In this document: positions 17,501-23,617 of the stretch, in pieces
Layout: the number at the start of each line of letters is the position of its first letter
Position numbering within the stretch: position 1 is the first letter of the stretch
Made by a program: the position numbers and the translations under genes
The notes under the pieces: model-generated
Seen by the model: only the letters and a program-made list of their open reading frames with translations
What the model was told of the DNA's origin: nothing
Database searches by the model: none
Origin: BOG-1184 sp049514575
Lineage (GTDB): Bacteria > Fibrobacterota > Chitinivibrionia > Chitinivibrionales > Chitinispirillaceae
Reading direction: 5' to 3'
Assembly: GCA_049514575.1 (NCBI GenBank)
Contig: JBEKUX010000046.1
Location: 1 to 24,937 of the forward strand
DNA length: 24,937 bases

Positions 17501-19328
17501 CGGCAGTGATCGTGGTGTCGGTAACCGAAAGATGCATGGCGATGCTGTCGAACCCGATGCATTTTCTCAATGTGTCAAGTGGCAGCACTATTTTGTCGGA
17601 TTCGGCGTTCCTGAACACGGCGACAATGTGGTCAGCGGCCCCCTGATACTGCAGGACGCCGTCGCCCGGGTTCGCCACTCCGGAAACCTGCCGTTTGAAT
17701 ATTCCGGAAAAAACATTGCCCGCACCCCTCTGCAGATAAACGATCTCGTGGTCGTTCGCATACCCGGTCGCAAAGGGAGTCATATTGTAAATGTCTACCG
17801 GAAGTCCCAGGCCCGGAGCGCCGTCATACCCGTATTTTGCCGTGCCGGAATCGAATGTGAAATAGAGCTCTATCGAATCCATTGTCTCTGTTATGGTGTC
17901 GATAGGAACGCCATGGTAGCGGAAGCGCAGGTCGCGGTCCCATGTCGAGATATCGAAAGAATCCCTTCTGTAAGGACTCCACGCGCTGCTTCCATGGGGC
18001 AGGGTCTGAATATTATAACTGAGATGAACAGTCGTATCTCCCACCTGTTTGTTGTTTTGGAAGAAGAAATACGTGAGATCGACGTTGACAGGAGTAATAT
18101 GTCCGGTGAGCGGAATAAACTGACTGAATTGGAAAGCGGTGTCCCCGCTCCGTGAGGTCACGGTCTGACCGTTAACGGTGATCTGTTCGGGCTGCGTTTG
18201 GTTCGGTATTGTGATGATGCTCCACATGGTAGTGAAATTTGTCCACAAATTCGCGGGATTGCCAGGCCAGTAGTTGCTTCTACCAGTGCACCCACTGTCC
18301 GCCGGTTCGCTGAGATCATATCCATTGACTCGAATTCTACGGGTCATGGTGTCTATCAAACGCAAGCCAAGGCTACTAGTAAGAGTCGCGGTGGCCGGGA
18401 AAAATACGGTAAAGGTCGTGGGATCATTCTGGACGCTATCCATGAAATAGCGGCTTCTGCCGCGCGGGACCCCATTATCACCATTGTAGGTACCGTCAGG
18501 CCGGTTTCCCCCGCCGTCGGATAGTAAAATCACGAATTGACTGCATCGGCTGGTAGTGGTCGCCGCCATCGCGGATTTTGCCGCATCAAAGCCGGCGGTA
18601 AGATTGGTGGAATAAAAAATACCCGACCTTAAAGATGCCGCTGATGGCGAATAGCGTAAATCGGTATGGTTGTTGGGGTTGGTGGAATTGGCGGTGACAA
18701 GTATCGTATCAAGCAGTTTAAGACCGGTCAATCCCCCGTAATTTGCATATACGCTGTTTAATTGTAAAAGAGGAACATAGGCGCCCCTGTTGCTTCCGGT
18801 ATCATCATTCTGATATTGCGGGAGCACCTGCTTGAATGGAAATTTGCTTATAAACGGGTATCTGCCGGCAGCATTACTATCATTAGGATCGAACCAGAGA
18901 TGGGTTCCGAAGACCGCAAGGCCCACCTTGGCGTTAGGATATTTTGCATATACGGTATCAAGAAATTGGCGTGTAATAGAAAAGCGATACGCATTGGGAT
19001 CACTGGTCCCGCCTTCCCCATACATACTGCCGGAGTTGTCGATCACAAACATTATCGCAGGCGGCTCACCGTTCGTGATAGACGTATCTTTGGAGCTCTG
19101 CGACCAGAACCATTCCGACATCGCGACCATGGTGTCCGTGACATTGATGATCTTGCCGTTAAGAAGTTCGGGGTTGCCCCTGAAAAGAAAATTGGCGACC
19201 GTATTGCCGATCTGCATCGTATCCACGACCTGGGCGCACACGGAGTTGAATAAAAAAGACATTGCGACAACCGCCGCACACCCTGCCGCCGATCTGATGA
19301 TGTTATTGCCCCGTTTGCCAGCGCCCAT
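11553..19328 (-). CDS. Giant secreted VWA/Ig-like repeat protein with FlgD-like C-terminus
   Basis: A 2591-residue protein. ATG at 19328 has AAGGGG seven bases upstream and gives a clean signal peptide (basic GKR, then a hydrophobic stretch, cleavage probably after SVCA); the frame also has an ATG 8 codons earlier. A von Willebrand A domain covers about residues 88-330, with the MIDAS motif DNSGS at about 97 and a LLSDGGG strand. Five modules of about 345 residues follow, each with an R-D-x-[WY]-G-N-like motif (codons near 17106, 16053, 15027, 14004, 12954) and, in four, a Y-V-x-G-x-R-S-D motif (near 16780, 15730, 14690, 13690). These resemble invasin/Big-type Ig-like repeats. The last ~110 residues (IKIYDLVGNLV, then GVYRVVAYL) match the FlgD-like Ig domain found at the end of secreted FCB-group proteins. 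Likely an adhesin or structural surface protein; monocistronic. Confidence 0.9.
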   Translation of the reverse strand: MGAGKRGNNIIRSAAGCAAVVAMSFLFNSVCAQVVDTMQIGNTVANFLFRGNPELLNGKIINVTDTMVAMSEWFWSQSSKDTSITNGEPPAIMFVIDNSGSMYGEGGTSDPNAYRFSITRQFLDTVYAKYPNAKVGLAVFGTHLWFDPNDSNAAGRYPFISKFPFKQVLPQYQNDDTGSNRGAYVPLLQLNSVYANYGGLTGLKLLDTILVTANSTNPNNHTDLRYSPSAASLRSGIFYSTNLTAGFDAAKSAMAATTTSRCSQFVILLSDGGGNRPDGTYNGDNGVPRGRSRYFMDSVQNDPTTFTVFFPATATLTSSLGLRLIDTMTRRIRVNGYDLSEPADSGCTGRSNYWPGNPANLWTNFTTMWSIITIPNQTQPEQITVNGQTVTSRSGDTAFQFSQFIPLTGHITPVNVDLTYFFFQNNKQVGDTTVHLSYNIQTLPHGSSAWSPYRRDSFDISTWDRDLRFRYHGVPIDTITETMDSIELYFTFDSGTAKYGYDGAPGLGLPVDIYNMTPFATGYANDHEIVYLQRGAGNVFSGIFKRQVSGVANPGDGVLQYQGAADHIVAVFRNAESDKIVLPLDTLRKCIGFDSIAMHLSVTDTTITAGDTTHPIRAIVTDALGHTVDSTWVLPKITYTLVPATSQAGDALVLKPGQWGRFTGTRADTNYADARQIIVTLTDPANGATISATLRVRIKPAPPAKLWLEATSTPNMYTPNVKERVVFGSTQIKDSVFAVLRDRFLNLVSFSDSTAWLSYNLNVVTVTDSSPLVWRGILTKGGTTDSAWVRATNLRYPAKKDSLKDSVWVVFNNVTYDSLMIMRDVSGTGTLVQIHQLYDTLPNVVTLYVYGHRSDGLGGNGGWGPVSGNWSLTAGLQGKTTVLPPSNQSLWTFAPNDTGGAGHHDSIFVSLPGGPRTFLNPVVFIAGLPNTIGIYPHSGTPDVSGNMEWPAAPAVADTMSADSLFSLLSAKLFYNTGSNNKIIWLSQYETNVTLADQITWTVTPPDEDTIVLQPTYYCFAQLIARQAFRNVTVTAHWNALSYSMVIYVVPGAINHLVIEASPAVPNRIHDDPLASIIMQSNQRTGSAYAILRDKWGNYVHQSINAQWASTDITCFTAARGDTTIGQGIATRVADQCQSQMIACDNVAVPGKDLCDSVPVILNDITHLALHIYDYDPNKDTAVTAISLPTGDSLTLYVEGQRSDDTTLWEPVTAMWLKDASLDTRTNPPGTGQLWNVIANATGSGWIKATRNEGTYFITDSVWAVFTEGSPASVALYRGLGDPATVPLFPAIDTVTAGAVDTVFAKIFDVNGKWLNRFETNIPLSQQVISWTIQSVGQNQGPDTTLGSYTGRMTTFSPHIAYSLYRVTATFHDSVRTFSASAEIYVKPGAAQHISVEAQLVPPTNYGLLVGDHPAAPVHLGPRDTTNTQIFAIIRDQYGNFVDYSHNPSWVSRDLTVDTATDGPQAVVDGQGKIIRGRTGSGSAYNIARDLNNISLRPDSVLAILDSLQYDALRITFRDPLSQLDTVPIHTRLTLQTGQVDSIYVQGLLSNGQWVDVPGNWNYVAEHNTESGTTISYQPWVFPVPAVDTTHNGRITVTMGNLSTSIPVTITVGAPDSLVLYSDSAAPGGSNVRLPNPPQFMTLTAGTTAKLAALVFDSRGVWLDKYLTNQDTAARISWSASSRTFNQDVSSMFSNSGPGAVKYFTSTRAYDTVVIIASLSTTLRDTVVLVVQPAAATHIVLEKTDQYWNHLRTPDPCDTLTILDNEQNGSVFAILRDQYGNAVAPYYATLVRDSSSNPDSIGVTIPLSYQLEALRINSGSAIVYAMIYAWDGHGNGDSCVVRLVPYRYIALRIVNSSGTPYPSNPGSPLTMNTNQDSTIYVQGQRSDDLSWESVSALWEILPRLQTVLPGSGRNSHPFTLSPTDTGTGWIRVTRGNMSEIPPDTLWLDFTAGSAVRATITILTPPNQRIAGQPIKYVDSLFNADGRLIEMATLSSTPSAYHDTIGRGGLLRPEPFILVDGSTVHLDTEPWGSSNQQFTNGVDTGSFTLYYAPLNPAADSLHQIFASFVVNGNTLTAHTEPFALLSAPLASIEMDSTSGGGHQVVGPDTLYYNDSTRVQIMIFAVGYDQYHNNKGTVSTDWDVTDSLHKITSTNPQTNIIYSAAGVPQDEGGWIEVKYPADTTISDRVFVYIHGPFITLDSAVTGDWSGNGLLDHMTLYFNKTASLPQGFTFQGITITYGNVSFTVDSVLNTGASGRVWTLALKEVDPGDPQTAWRPIVSFPNQSGVHIDAASVTSLDGAGPVVWKVDEYRTSSDDRTHDTVIVTFSEPVKEIDGNHLNQQNTNPSAIFYVWRLDTTGSQHVFIRDSMMLAGITDLRGGGQVSTDNTQVRFFMYNGQDLTNYNYFSIDTEINKYVVDDSRGNKPNANNQKVQVNVHGAVGPIIPAPNPATAYVGYPDNGLGQFHAVENPNAPQWVDVQNGGHGGAMFLFTFQQPEKGSQVGVECQIKIYDLVGNLVQSDYNPDFYNSDKSEVLQSNGLVTSHIYWNCTNAKGMVVAAGVYRVVAYLHYKDIGSGHEAHRFPDEKKIAQLGVAR

Positions 19329-19394
19329 GATTAAGCCCCTTTCGTTTATCATTAATTATTATCGACTATCGATTGCCCTGTTCCTGCTTCTGCC

Positions 19395-19408
19395 TATACA
19401 TAAATATA
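19395..19408. repeat. 14-bp direct repeat, left copy
   Basis: TATACATAAATATA occurs here and again, identical and in the same orientation, at 19599-19612, framing the 28-bp tandem array. On the minus strand both copies read TATATTTATGTATA followed by a purine and GC, so each could be a -10 region or operator for the leftward giant gene. Confidence 0.7.
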
Positions 19409-19470
19409 CGTTTCCACACAAAGAGAATTATACAACGATGTTCGGGAAATGGCCAGAACCGCTTTTCTTT

Positions 19471-19571
19471 AAAAACCATGCCTCCAAACCAGGCTTCCAA
19501 AAACCATGACTCCAAACCAGGCTTCCAAAAACCATGCCTCCAAACCAAGTCTCTAAAAACCATGCATCCTC
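19471..19571. repeat. 28-bp tandem repeat array, about 3.6 copies
   Basis: Units begin with AAAAACCATG at 19471, 19499, 19527 and 19555, an exact 28-bp period. The first unit is AAAAACCATGCCTCCAAACC followed by AGGCTTCC; the second differs by one base, the third has a changed end (AAGTCTCT) and the fourth is partial. Each unit has two similar halves of about 14 bp. The copies abut with no spacers, so this is not CRISPR, and the period is not a multiple of three. Confidence 0.9.
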
Positions 19572-19598
19572 CCCGGTCCTGCCGCACGGGAGATGCTT

Positions 19599-19612
19599 TA
19601 TACATAAATATA
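19599..19612. repeat. 14-bp direct repeat, right copy
   Basis: TATACATAAATATA, identical to 19395-19408 and 204 bp away from it in the same orientation. Confidence 0.7.
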
Positions 19613-19814
19613 ATGACACTTTTACGTTTTCGCAGAAAAAAGTGAAAATATTTTTTTAAGCAATTTCCCACGGCGCGTTTCGTATATTTTAATCCGGTTA
19701 CTACGAACTTACCGCCGTATGTCCCCTTCTCTTGCAAAAACGTGAAGGGAAAAAGGAGGTGAGTTTGCAGGAAGAGTCAACTAAATTATTCCATGTTTTT
19801 GAAAGGAAAAACCG

Positions 19815-20744
19815 ATGATACGACGAGCAGCAGGAACAATTGCGGCATGTGTCGCCGTGTGTGCGGCAGGAGCGTACGGTCAGATCATAACCTTCAACGA
19901 CCCCATGCCCTGGGTCACCGAGCGGAACGATTCCATCACGGTGCGGGCGCAGATTGACACGACGCAGCTTAAGAAAAAAAAGACGATAGTCCTGTCCGCG
20001 GTACTGGTCAACGACCGGCAGCAGAAAACACAGCTCGTGAAAAAGACCTTTCCGGTGAACGATTTCGCCGGTGAGTTCGCTCTCGGACCGATGGGGAAAG
20101 AACTGGCGGGCGGCCGCTCGTACATTAAAATCGACTGGTCGATACCGGACGTGACAAACGGCAAAGGCTCCCTTCTGCCGATCGGTATCGCGGCGCTCGA
20201 TAAACTCCCGAAAAACGAGGCCATAGCGGTCCCCCGCCTCAAAGAGGGCGTTGACATGGCCGCGGTTGCGTCGTCGGTGCAAGCGGGCGATTTCCGGGCC
20301 CTCGGGGTCCTGAAATTCGCCTTTGCCTGGAACAAGGACGCTTTGTATATCGTCCTCGAAAAGAAAGCAATGCCGGGCGACGTGCGGTTCGCCTTTGACG
20401 GAAAAAACGGCAAAAACGCCTTTCTCTCCTTTGCCGACCGGGTCGTGATGTACCAGCCGGACAAGGATTCCCTCAGGGAGACCCATTTTTCCCGGGTCAT
20501 GGCGGGTGACACGCTCAAGTACAATCAAAAAGCATGGCCAAACGAGCTCACGAAATCGGCTTCGGGCGACAAGACCATCATACGGGTTCCGTGGTACGAT
20601 GTCGGTATTATCCCGTTCGAGGAGCGGCGGATGGGCATGGGAATCATGGCCTTTGACGCCAAAGGTCAGCAAACTGCGGCCCTGCCTCCCAAAGCGGACT
20701 TCTTCCTTCCCGGGACCTGGTGCGATCTGCTTCTTGCAAAATAG
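19815..20744 (+). CDS. Secreted protein, probable carbohydrate-binding-like C-terminal domain
   Basis: A 309-residue protein with a signal peptide (MIRRAAGTIAACVAVCAAGA, cleavage probably after GAYG). Residues ~25-110 form a beta-rich domain (TVRAQIDTTQLKKKKTIVLS, KKTFPVNDFAG). The last ~165 residues (GVLKFAFAWNKDALYIVLEK, VRFAFDGKNGKNAFL, RMGMGIMAFDAKG, ending PGTWCDLLLAK) resemble the CBM9/DOMON-like beta-sandwich seen in secreted carbohydrate-active proteins: W-N-K-D-A-L-Y-I in the second strand pair is typical. I hold this assignment loosely. The start has an AAAGGA site eight bases upstream. It may be followed by no other gene in its transcript, since a hairpin element begins six bases after its stop and tRNA-His follows. 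Confidence 0.8.
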   Translation: MIRRAAGTIAACVAVCAAGAYGQIITFNDPMPWVTERNDSITVRAQIDTTQLKKKKTIVLSAVLVNDRQQKTQLVKKTFPVNDFAGEFALGPMGKELAGGRSYIKIDWSIPDVTNGKGSLLPIGIAALDKLPKNEAIAVPRLKEGVDMAAVASSVQAGDFRALGVLKFAFAWNKDALYIVLEKKAMPGDVRFAFDGKNGKNAFLSFADRVVMYQPDKDSLRETHFSRVMAGDTLKYNQKAWPNELTKSASGDKTIIRVPWYDVGIIPFEERRMGMGIMAFDAKGQQTAALPPKADFFLPGTWCDLLLAK

Positions 20745-20749
20745 GGAAA

Positions 20750-20778
20750 GTAGAGACGGGTTTTAAACCCGTCTCTAC
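20750..20778. repeat. Palindromic hairpin element, GTAGAGAC-type (copy 4)
   Basis: GTAGAGACGGGTTT (20750-20763), one central T, then AAACCCGTCTCTAC (20765-20778): a perfect 14-bp inverted repeat. It starts six bases after the stop of the preceding secreted-protein gene and 39 bp before tRNA-His. No T-run follows, so it is not a standard terminator. Confidence 0.9.
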
Positions 20779-20816
20779 ACCTTCCACAGAGGGAAAGATT
20801 ATTTTTCACCCTTCAT

Positions 20817-20894
20817 GGTGGCTGTAGTTCAATCGGTTAGAATCCTGGATTGTGGTTCCAGTTGTTGCGGGTTCGAGTCCCGTCAGCCACCCCA
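20817..20894 (+). tRNA. tRNA-His (anticodon GTG)
   Basis: A full cloverleaf can be drawn: acceptor stem GTGGCTG (20818-20824) pairs with CAGCCAC (20884-20890); anticodon stem CTGGA/TCCAG encloses TTGTGGT with anticodon GTG; the T arm is GCGGG-TTCGAGT-CCCGT. The extra G at 20817 (position -1) opposite discriminator C at 20891 is the identity feature of tRNA-His. CCA is encoded at 20892-20894. Confidence 0.97.
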
Positions 20895-21003
20895 TATTTA
20901 ATTCTTGGAACTTAGGACCCCCGCTGATAAAACGGAAGGCCTGATTCTTTTACTGACACGCTATTTGACCCTTAAGAGCGGGTTTTGGCGCGGAGTATAA
21001 ATT

Positions 21004-23322
21004 TCAGCGTCCCAAAACCCTCCGCCTGAGAGGCGCCTGCGGGTCGCCCGATACCCTCAGGCGCGTGCTTGCGTCCGCGAGTCCCTTGCTCGCGGCCCTG
21101 CACGTGACCGTGCCGGTCTCATCGGCACGGGTCTTGACAAAAAAGGCCGTTTTGCCGTCCTCGAGAGCAATCGGGTTTTCGCCGATAAAATCCGCAACAC
21201 CGGAAACGGAAAGCGCGACCGTACTGTTCGCAGCCGGCACTGTTTGGCCATACCTGTCCACCGCGACCACGATGACCCGGGTCATGTCGCCTCCTTCAAC
21301 CAGAACCGTATCGTCGGGGATGATTTTAAGAGCAACGGGCGGCCCCGGCGTAGTGCGGACATGGGTCGCGGCAATTGTGTCCCTGATATAGCCGACGGCC
21401 TTGATTTCACCCGGCTTAAAGGCAACATCCTTCCAAACAGCAAGCGGATGCGAAAGATGCGTATACTGATCCGGAGTTTTTCTCCCAAGCGACTTGCCAT
21501 TGACAAACAATTCCACCTGGTCGCAATTGCTCGCCACCCAGACGTCATTCGGGGCCAGCGTTTTTTTCCAGTAATGGGCGATGTATACCATGGGGCCGAC
21601 CATGGCAGGATCGGCCTGGGATTTTAAAAACATTCCCGTATGCTTGGGTATCCTGAAAATGTCGGCAGCGCCGTAATAGCAGACGGAGTGGTCGGCCGTA
21701 CCATGTCCGGAGTTATAGTCAAACGCGCACCAGACGAGCGCTCCGGCTATGTACTCGTTCGCGGCAACCGAATCCAGTACTTCCGCGAACGTGTGCATCT
21801 TCTGGATAATCTGTTTCTCCGGGTCCCATGAGTGTATCTGGCGGGGGCCGATTCCCACGCATTCGGTAATGAGCCAGGGCAGGGGCTGCGGTTTGCCTTT
21901 CGGGATAAGGAAATTCTGTGCCCATACATCTTCGAGAAACTCGCTCTGCGCGTTCCGCCGTTCGGCCACGCGTACGCCGTGCGTCGGCCGCGTGGGATCA
22001 AGTGTCCGGGCCAGCCGGTTCGTCTTTTCGTACAGGTCATGAAAATCGAGCGACTCATTTATCCGCACGCCGTAACTGATGACCGAAGGATGGTTCCGGT
22101 CGCGCATGACCATCTCCTCGACGTTCTTAAGCGCAATCCGCTGCCAGGCAATATCACCAATGTAAATCCAGCCCGGGATCTCGTCCAAAACCAGCAGGCC
22201 GATCTCATCGCAGCGGCTCAAAAATTCCGGGTCCTGCGGATAGTGCGAGCAGCGGACGATGTTGCACCCGAGACCGTATTTGAGGATATCGGCGTCTCTT
22301 GCCTGGAGCCGGTTGGCCGCGGCCCGGCCCATGAACGGGAAGGTTTCATGACGGTTCAGGCCGCGCAGCCAGAGCGGTTTGCCGTTGATAGAGAACCTGC
22401 CGTCGGTTTTACTGAACGAAATCGAGCGCAGCCCGATCTTTTCGGAGCATTCGTCAATGACAGCCGAATCACGCTGAAGGCGCGTGCGAACGGTATAGAG
22501 GTACGGATGCTCAGTGTCCCACAATCGGGGCAGGCTGATTGGTCCGGTTGCATAAGTAAATTCCTGCACCGAATCCGGTCCCATCGTTCCCGTGGCCGCG
22601 CCGGACGCGACAACGGTCCCGGCGGAATCGATTATCTGCGATCCGACCACGCAGCGCCTGCCGGCAGGGCCGTTGTTTCTGATGCGGACGCGCACGCTTA
22701 CGCGGTTTGGATCAACCGAGTCGCGCGAAGCAAAGACCCACTCCAGATGGAGCGGACCGGTTATGACCATGGAAACGTCGCGCGTAATGCCGCCGAAGAG
22801 CATGTAGTCGATAAAGACCCCTTCGGGCGGGATCTCCCTGTGCCTGCGCGAATCCACGCGCACCGCGATGACGTTGTCGGCGCCGAACCTCACGCGGTCA
22901 GTAATATCAAATGTAAATGGCGTATAGGCCCCCTGGTGAACGCCTGCCGACGTACCGTTCACGAACACCTCGGTGACCTGCGTTGCGCCCTGGAACTCCA
23001 GGATAAAACGCCTCCCCCGGTATTCTGCGGGGGGCGAAAAGTGCCTGCGGTACCACGAAACGTTCGAGAATGACCTCATGTCAATGTCCCGGTGCGTCAC
23101 GACAGCATTAGCATGCGGGAGGCAGACCTGCTGGAATCCTGTTTCATTCAAGGTGTCCGATCGGCCGTTCGGTACGTCGCCCGGCTTGAACAGCCAGTGG
23201 GAGTTGAGATTGATGATCAGCCGTTGCGCAGGAAAGGAGGTCTGCCCGGCGCCGTCAGCGGAACCTGCCGTCATGCCGACGCAGACCGCGGCAGCGAGAG
23301 ACATGCTCAACGTCCGTTTCAT
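21004..23322 (-). CDS. Secreted glycoside hydrolase family 2 enzyme
   Basis: A 772-residue GH2 protein (beta-galactosidase/beta-glucuronidase/mannosidase superfamily). A signal peptide (about 1-25) is followed by the sugar-binding jelly roll (HWLFKPGDVPNG, SWYRRHFSPP, VFVNGTSAGVHQGAYTPF), an Ig-like domain (~200-300) and the TIM barrel (~310-590). Catalytic residues by motif: acid/base Glu in HPSVISYGVRINES (about residue 423) and nucleophile Glu in LITECVG (about 488), both with flanks unlike the textbook GNE and TEYG. A DUF4982-like region and a C-terminal Ig-like domain (ALKIIPDDTVLVEGGDMTRV) complete it. Secreted or periplasmic; substrate cannot be fixed. ATG at 23322 is preferred to the GTG just before it. 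It is divergent from the Ig-domain protein. Confidence 0.93.
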   Translation of the reverse strand: MKRTLSMSLAAAVCVGMTAGSADGAGQTSFPAQRLIINLNSHWLFKPGDVPNGRSDTLNETGFQQVCLPHANAVVTHRDIDMRSFSNVSWYRRHFSPPAEYRGRRFILEFQGATQVTEVFVNGTSAGVHQGAYTPFTFDITDRVRFGADNVIAVRVDSRRHREIPPEGVFIDYMLFGGITRDVSMVITGPLHLEWVFASRDSVDPNRVSVRVRIRNNGPAGRRCVVGSQIIDSAGTVVASGAATGTMGPDSVQEFTYATGPISLPRLWDTEHPYLYTVRTRLQRDSAVIDECSEKIGLRSISFSKTDGRFSINGKPLWLRGLNRHETFPFMGRAAANRLQARDADILKYGLGCNIVRCSHYPQDPEFLSRCDEIGLLVLDEIPGWIYIGDIAWQRIALKNVEEMVMRDRNHPSVISYGVRINESLDFHDLYEKTNRLARTLDPTRPTHGVRVAERRNAQSEFLEDVWAQNFLIPKGKPQPLPWLITECVGIGPRQIHSWDPEKQIIQKMHTFAEVLDSVAANEYIAGALVWCAFDYNSGHGTADHSVCYYGAADIFRIPKHTGMFLKSQADPAMVGPMVYIAHYWKKTLAPNDVWVASNCDQVELFVNGKSLGRKTPDQYTHLSHPLAVWKDVAFKPGEIKAVGYIRDTIAATHVRTTPGPPVALKIIPDDTVLVEGGDMTRVIVVAVDRYGQTVPAANSTVALSVSGVADFIGENPIALEDGKTAFFVKTRADETGTVTCRAASKGLADASTRLRVSGDPQAPLRRRVLGR

Positions 23323-23617
23323 CACGTCAGCCCCCGGAATCGCCGGTAATCATGTTAATGTCGCCTGTTTTTGCTGGCGTTTGAAAATACTAAATTGACC
23401 TTGCGCGGGTCATTTCCTCTTACTATATTTTATTATGCTTATCCAAGGAAGGTTTTATGCAACAAGTTCATCTGTAAGAAAGTATCCGTATTGCGTTAAC
23501 GTTAACATTAGTTAAGCTAAATTACTTACTCTTTTCCGGAATCATGAAAGCGAAAATTTTGCTTGGAACGTAGACGATATAAACGAAAATAAAAAACACT
23601 TTTTTCCGGGAGGTTTT
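23323..23617. promoter_or_regulatory. Divergent promoter region between GH2 and the Ig-domain protein
   Basis: About 295 bp with lower G+C than the flanking GH2 gene. It contains TTGACC at 23395-23400 and AT-rich TACTATATTTTATTATG after 23420, a possible but imperfect rightward promoter; a mini-frame MQQVHL (23457-23477) behind a strong AAGGAAGG site; and the palindrome described separately. No gene of ordinary size is present. Confidence 0.5.
23495..23506. promoter_or_regulatory. Possible LacI-family operator
   Basis: GTTAACGTTAAC is a perfect 12-bp palindrome with a central CG, the layout typical of LacI/GalR-family operators. It lies between the divergent GH2 and Ig-domain protein genes, 111 bp upstream of the latter's start. 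No LacI-type regulator gene is in the window, so the assignment is inference from the site alone. Confidence 0.4.

Larger units (their letters stand above)
19329..19814. other. Divergent regulatory region between the giant gene and the secreted-protein gene
   Basis: About 485 bp with no credible gene. It holds a 28-bp tandem array, two identical 14-bp AT-rich repeats, poly-A/T stretches and, at 19683-19688, a TATATT that could be a -10 element for the rightward gene. A GGAGG at 19755-19759 precedes a TTG-started 17-codon frame that ends at the overlapping ATGA of the gene at 19815. The 123-residue frame on the minus strand is Trp-rich repeat read-through and is not a gene. Confidence 0.6.

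Noticed and set aside
19471..19571. 28-bp repeats as a CRISPR array
   Set aside because: Units abut without spacers and no cas gene is present.
19366..19737. 123-residue minus-strand frame through the 28-bp repeats
   Set aside because: Trp/Phe-rich translation of non-coding repeats, TTG start without a ribosome binding site, and a repeat period not divisible by three.
19701..20672. 323-residue minus-strand frame opposite the secreted protein gene
   Set aside because: The plus strand has a signal peptide, ribosome binding site and beta-strand pattern; the minus frame is Arg/His-rich with no motif.
20750..20778. Palindrome as a Rho-independent terminator
   Set aside because: No T-run follows on either strand close to the stem, and similar elements occur in a leader region too.
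21832..23073. 413-residue plus-strand frame opposite the GH2 gene
   Set aside because: Antisense of a clear GH2 domain structure; no ribosome binding site and no recognisable family.
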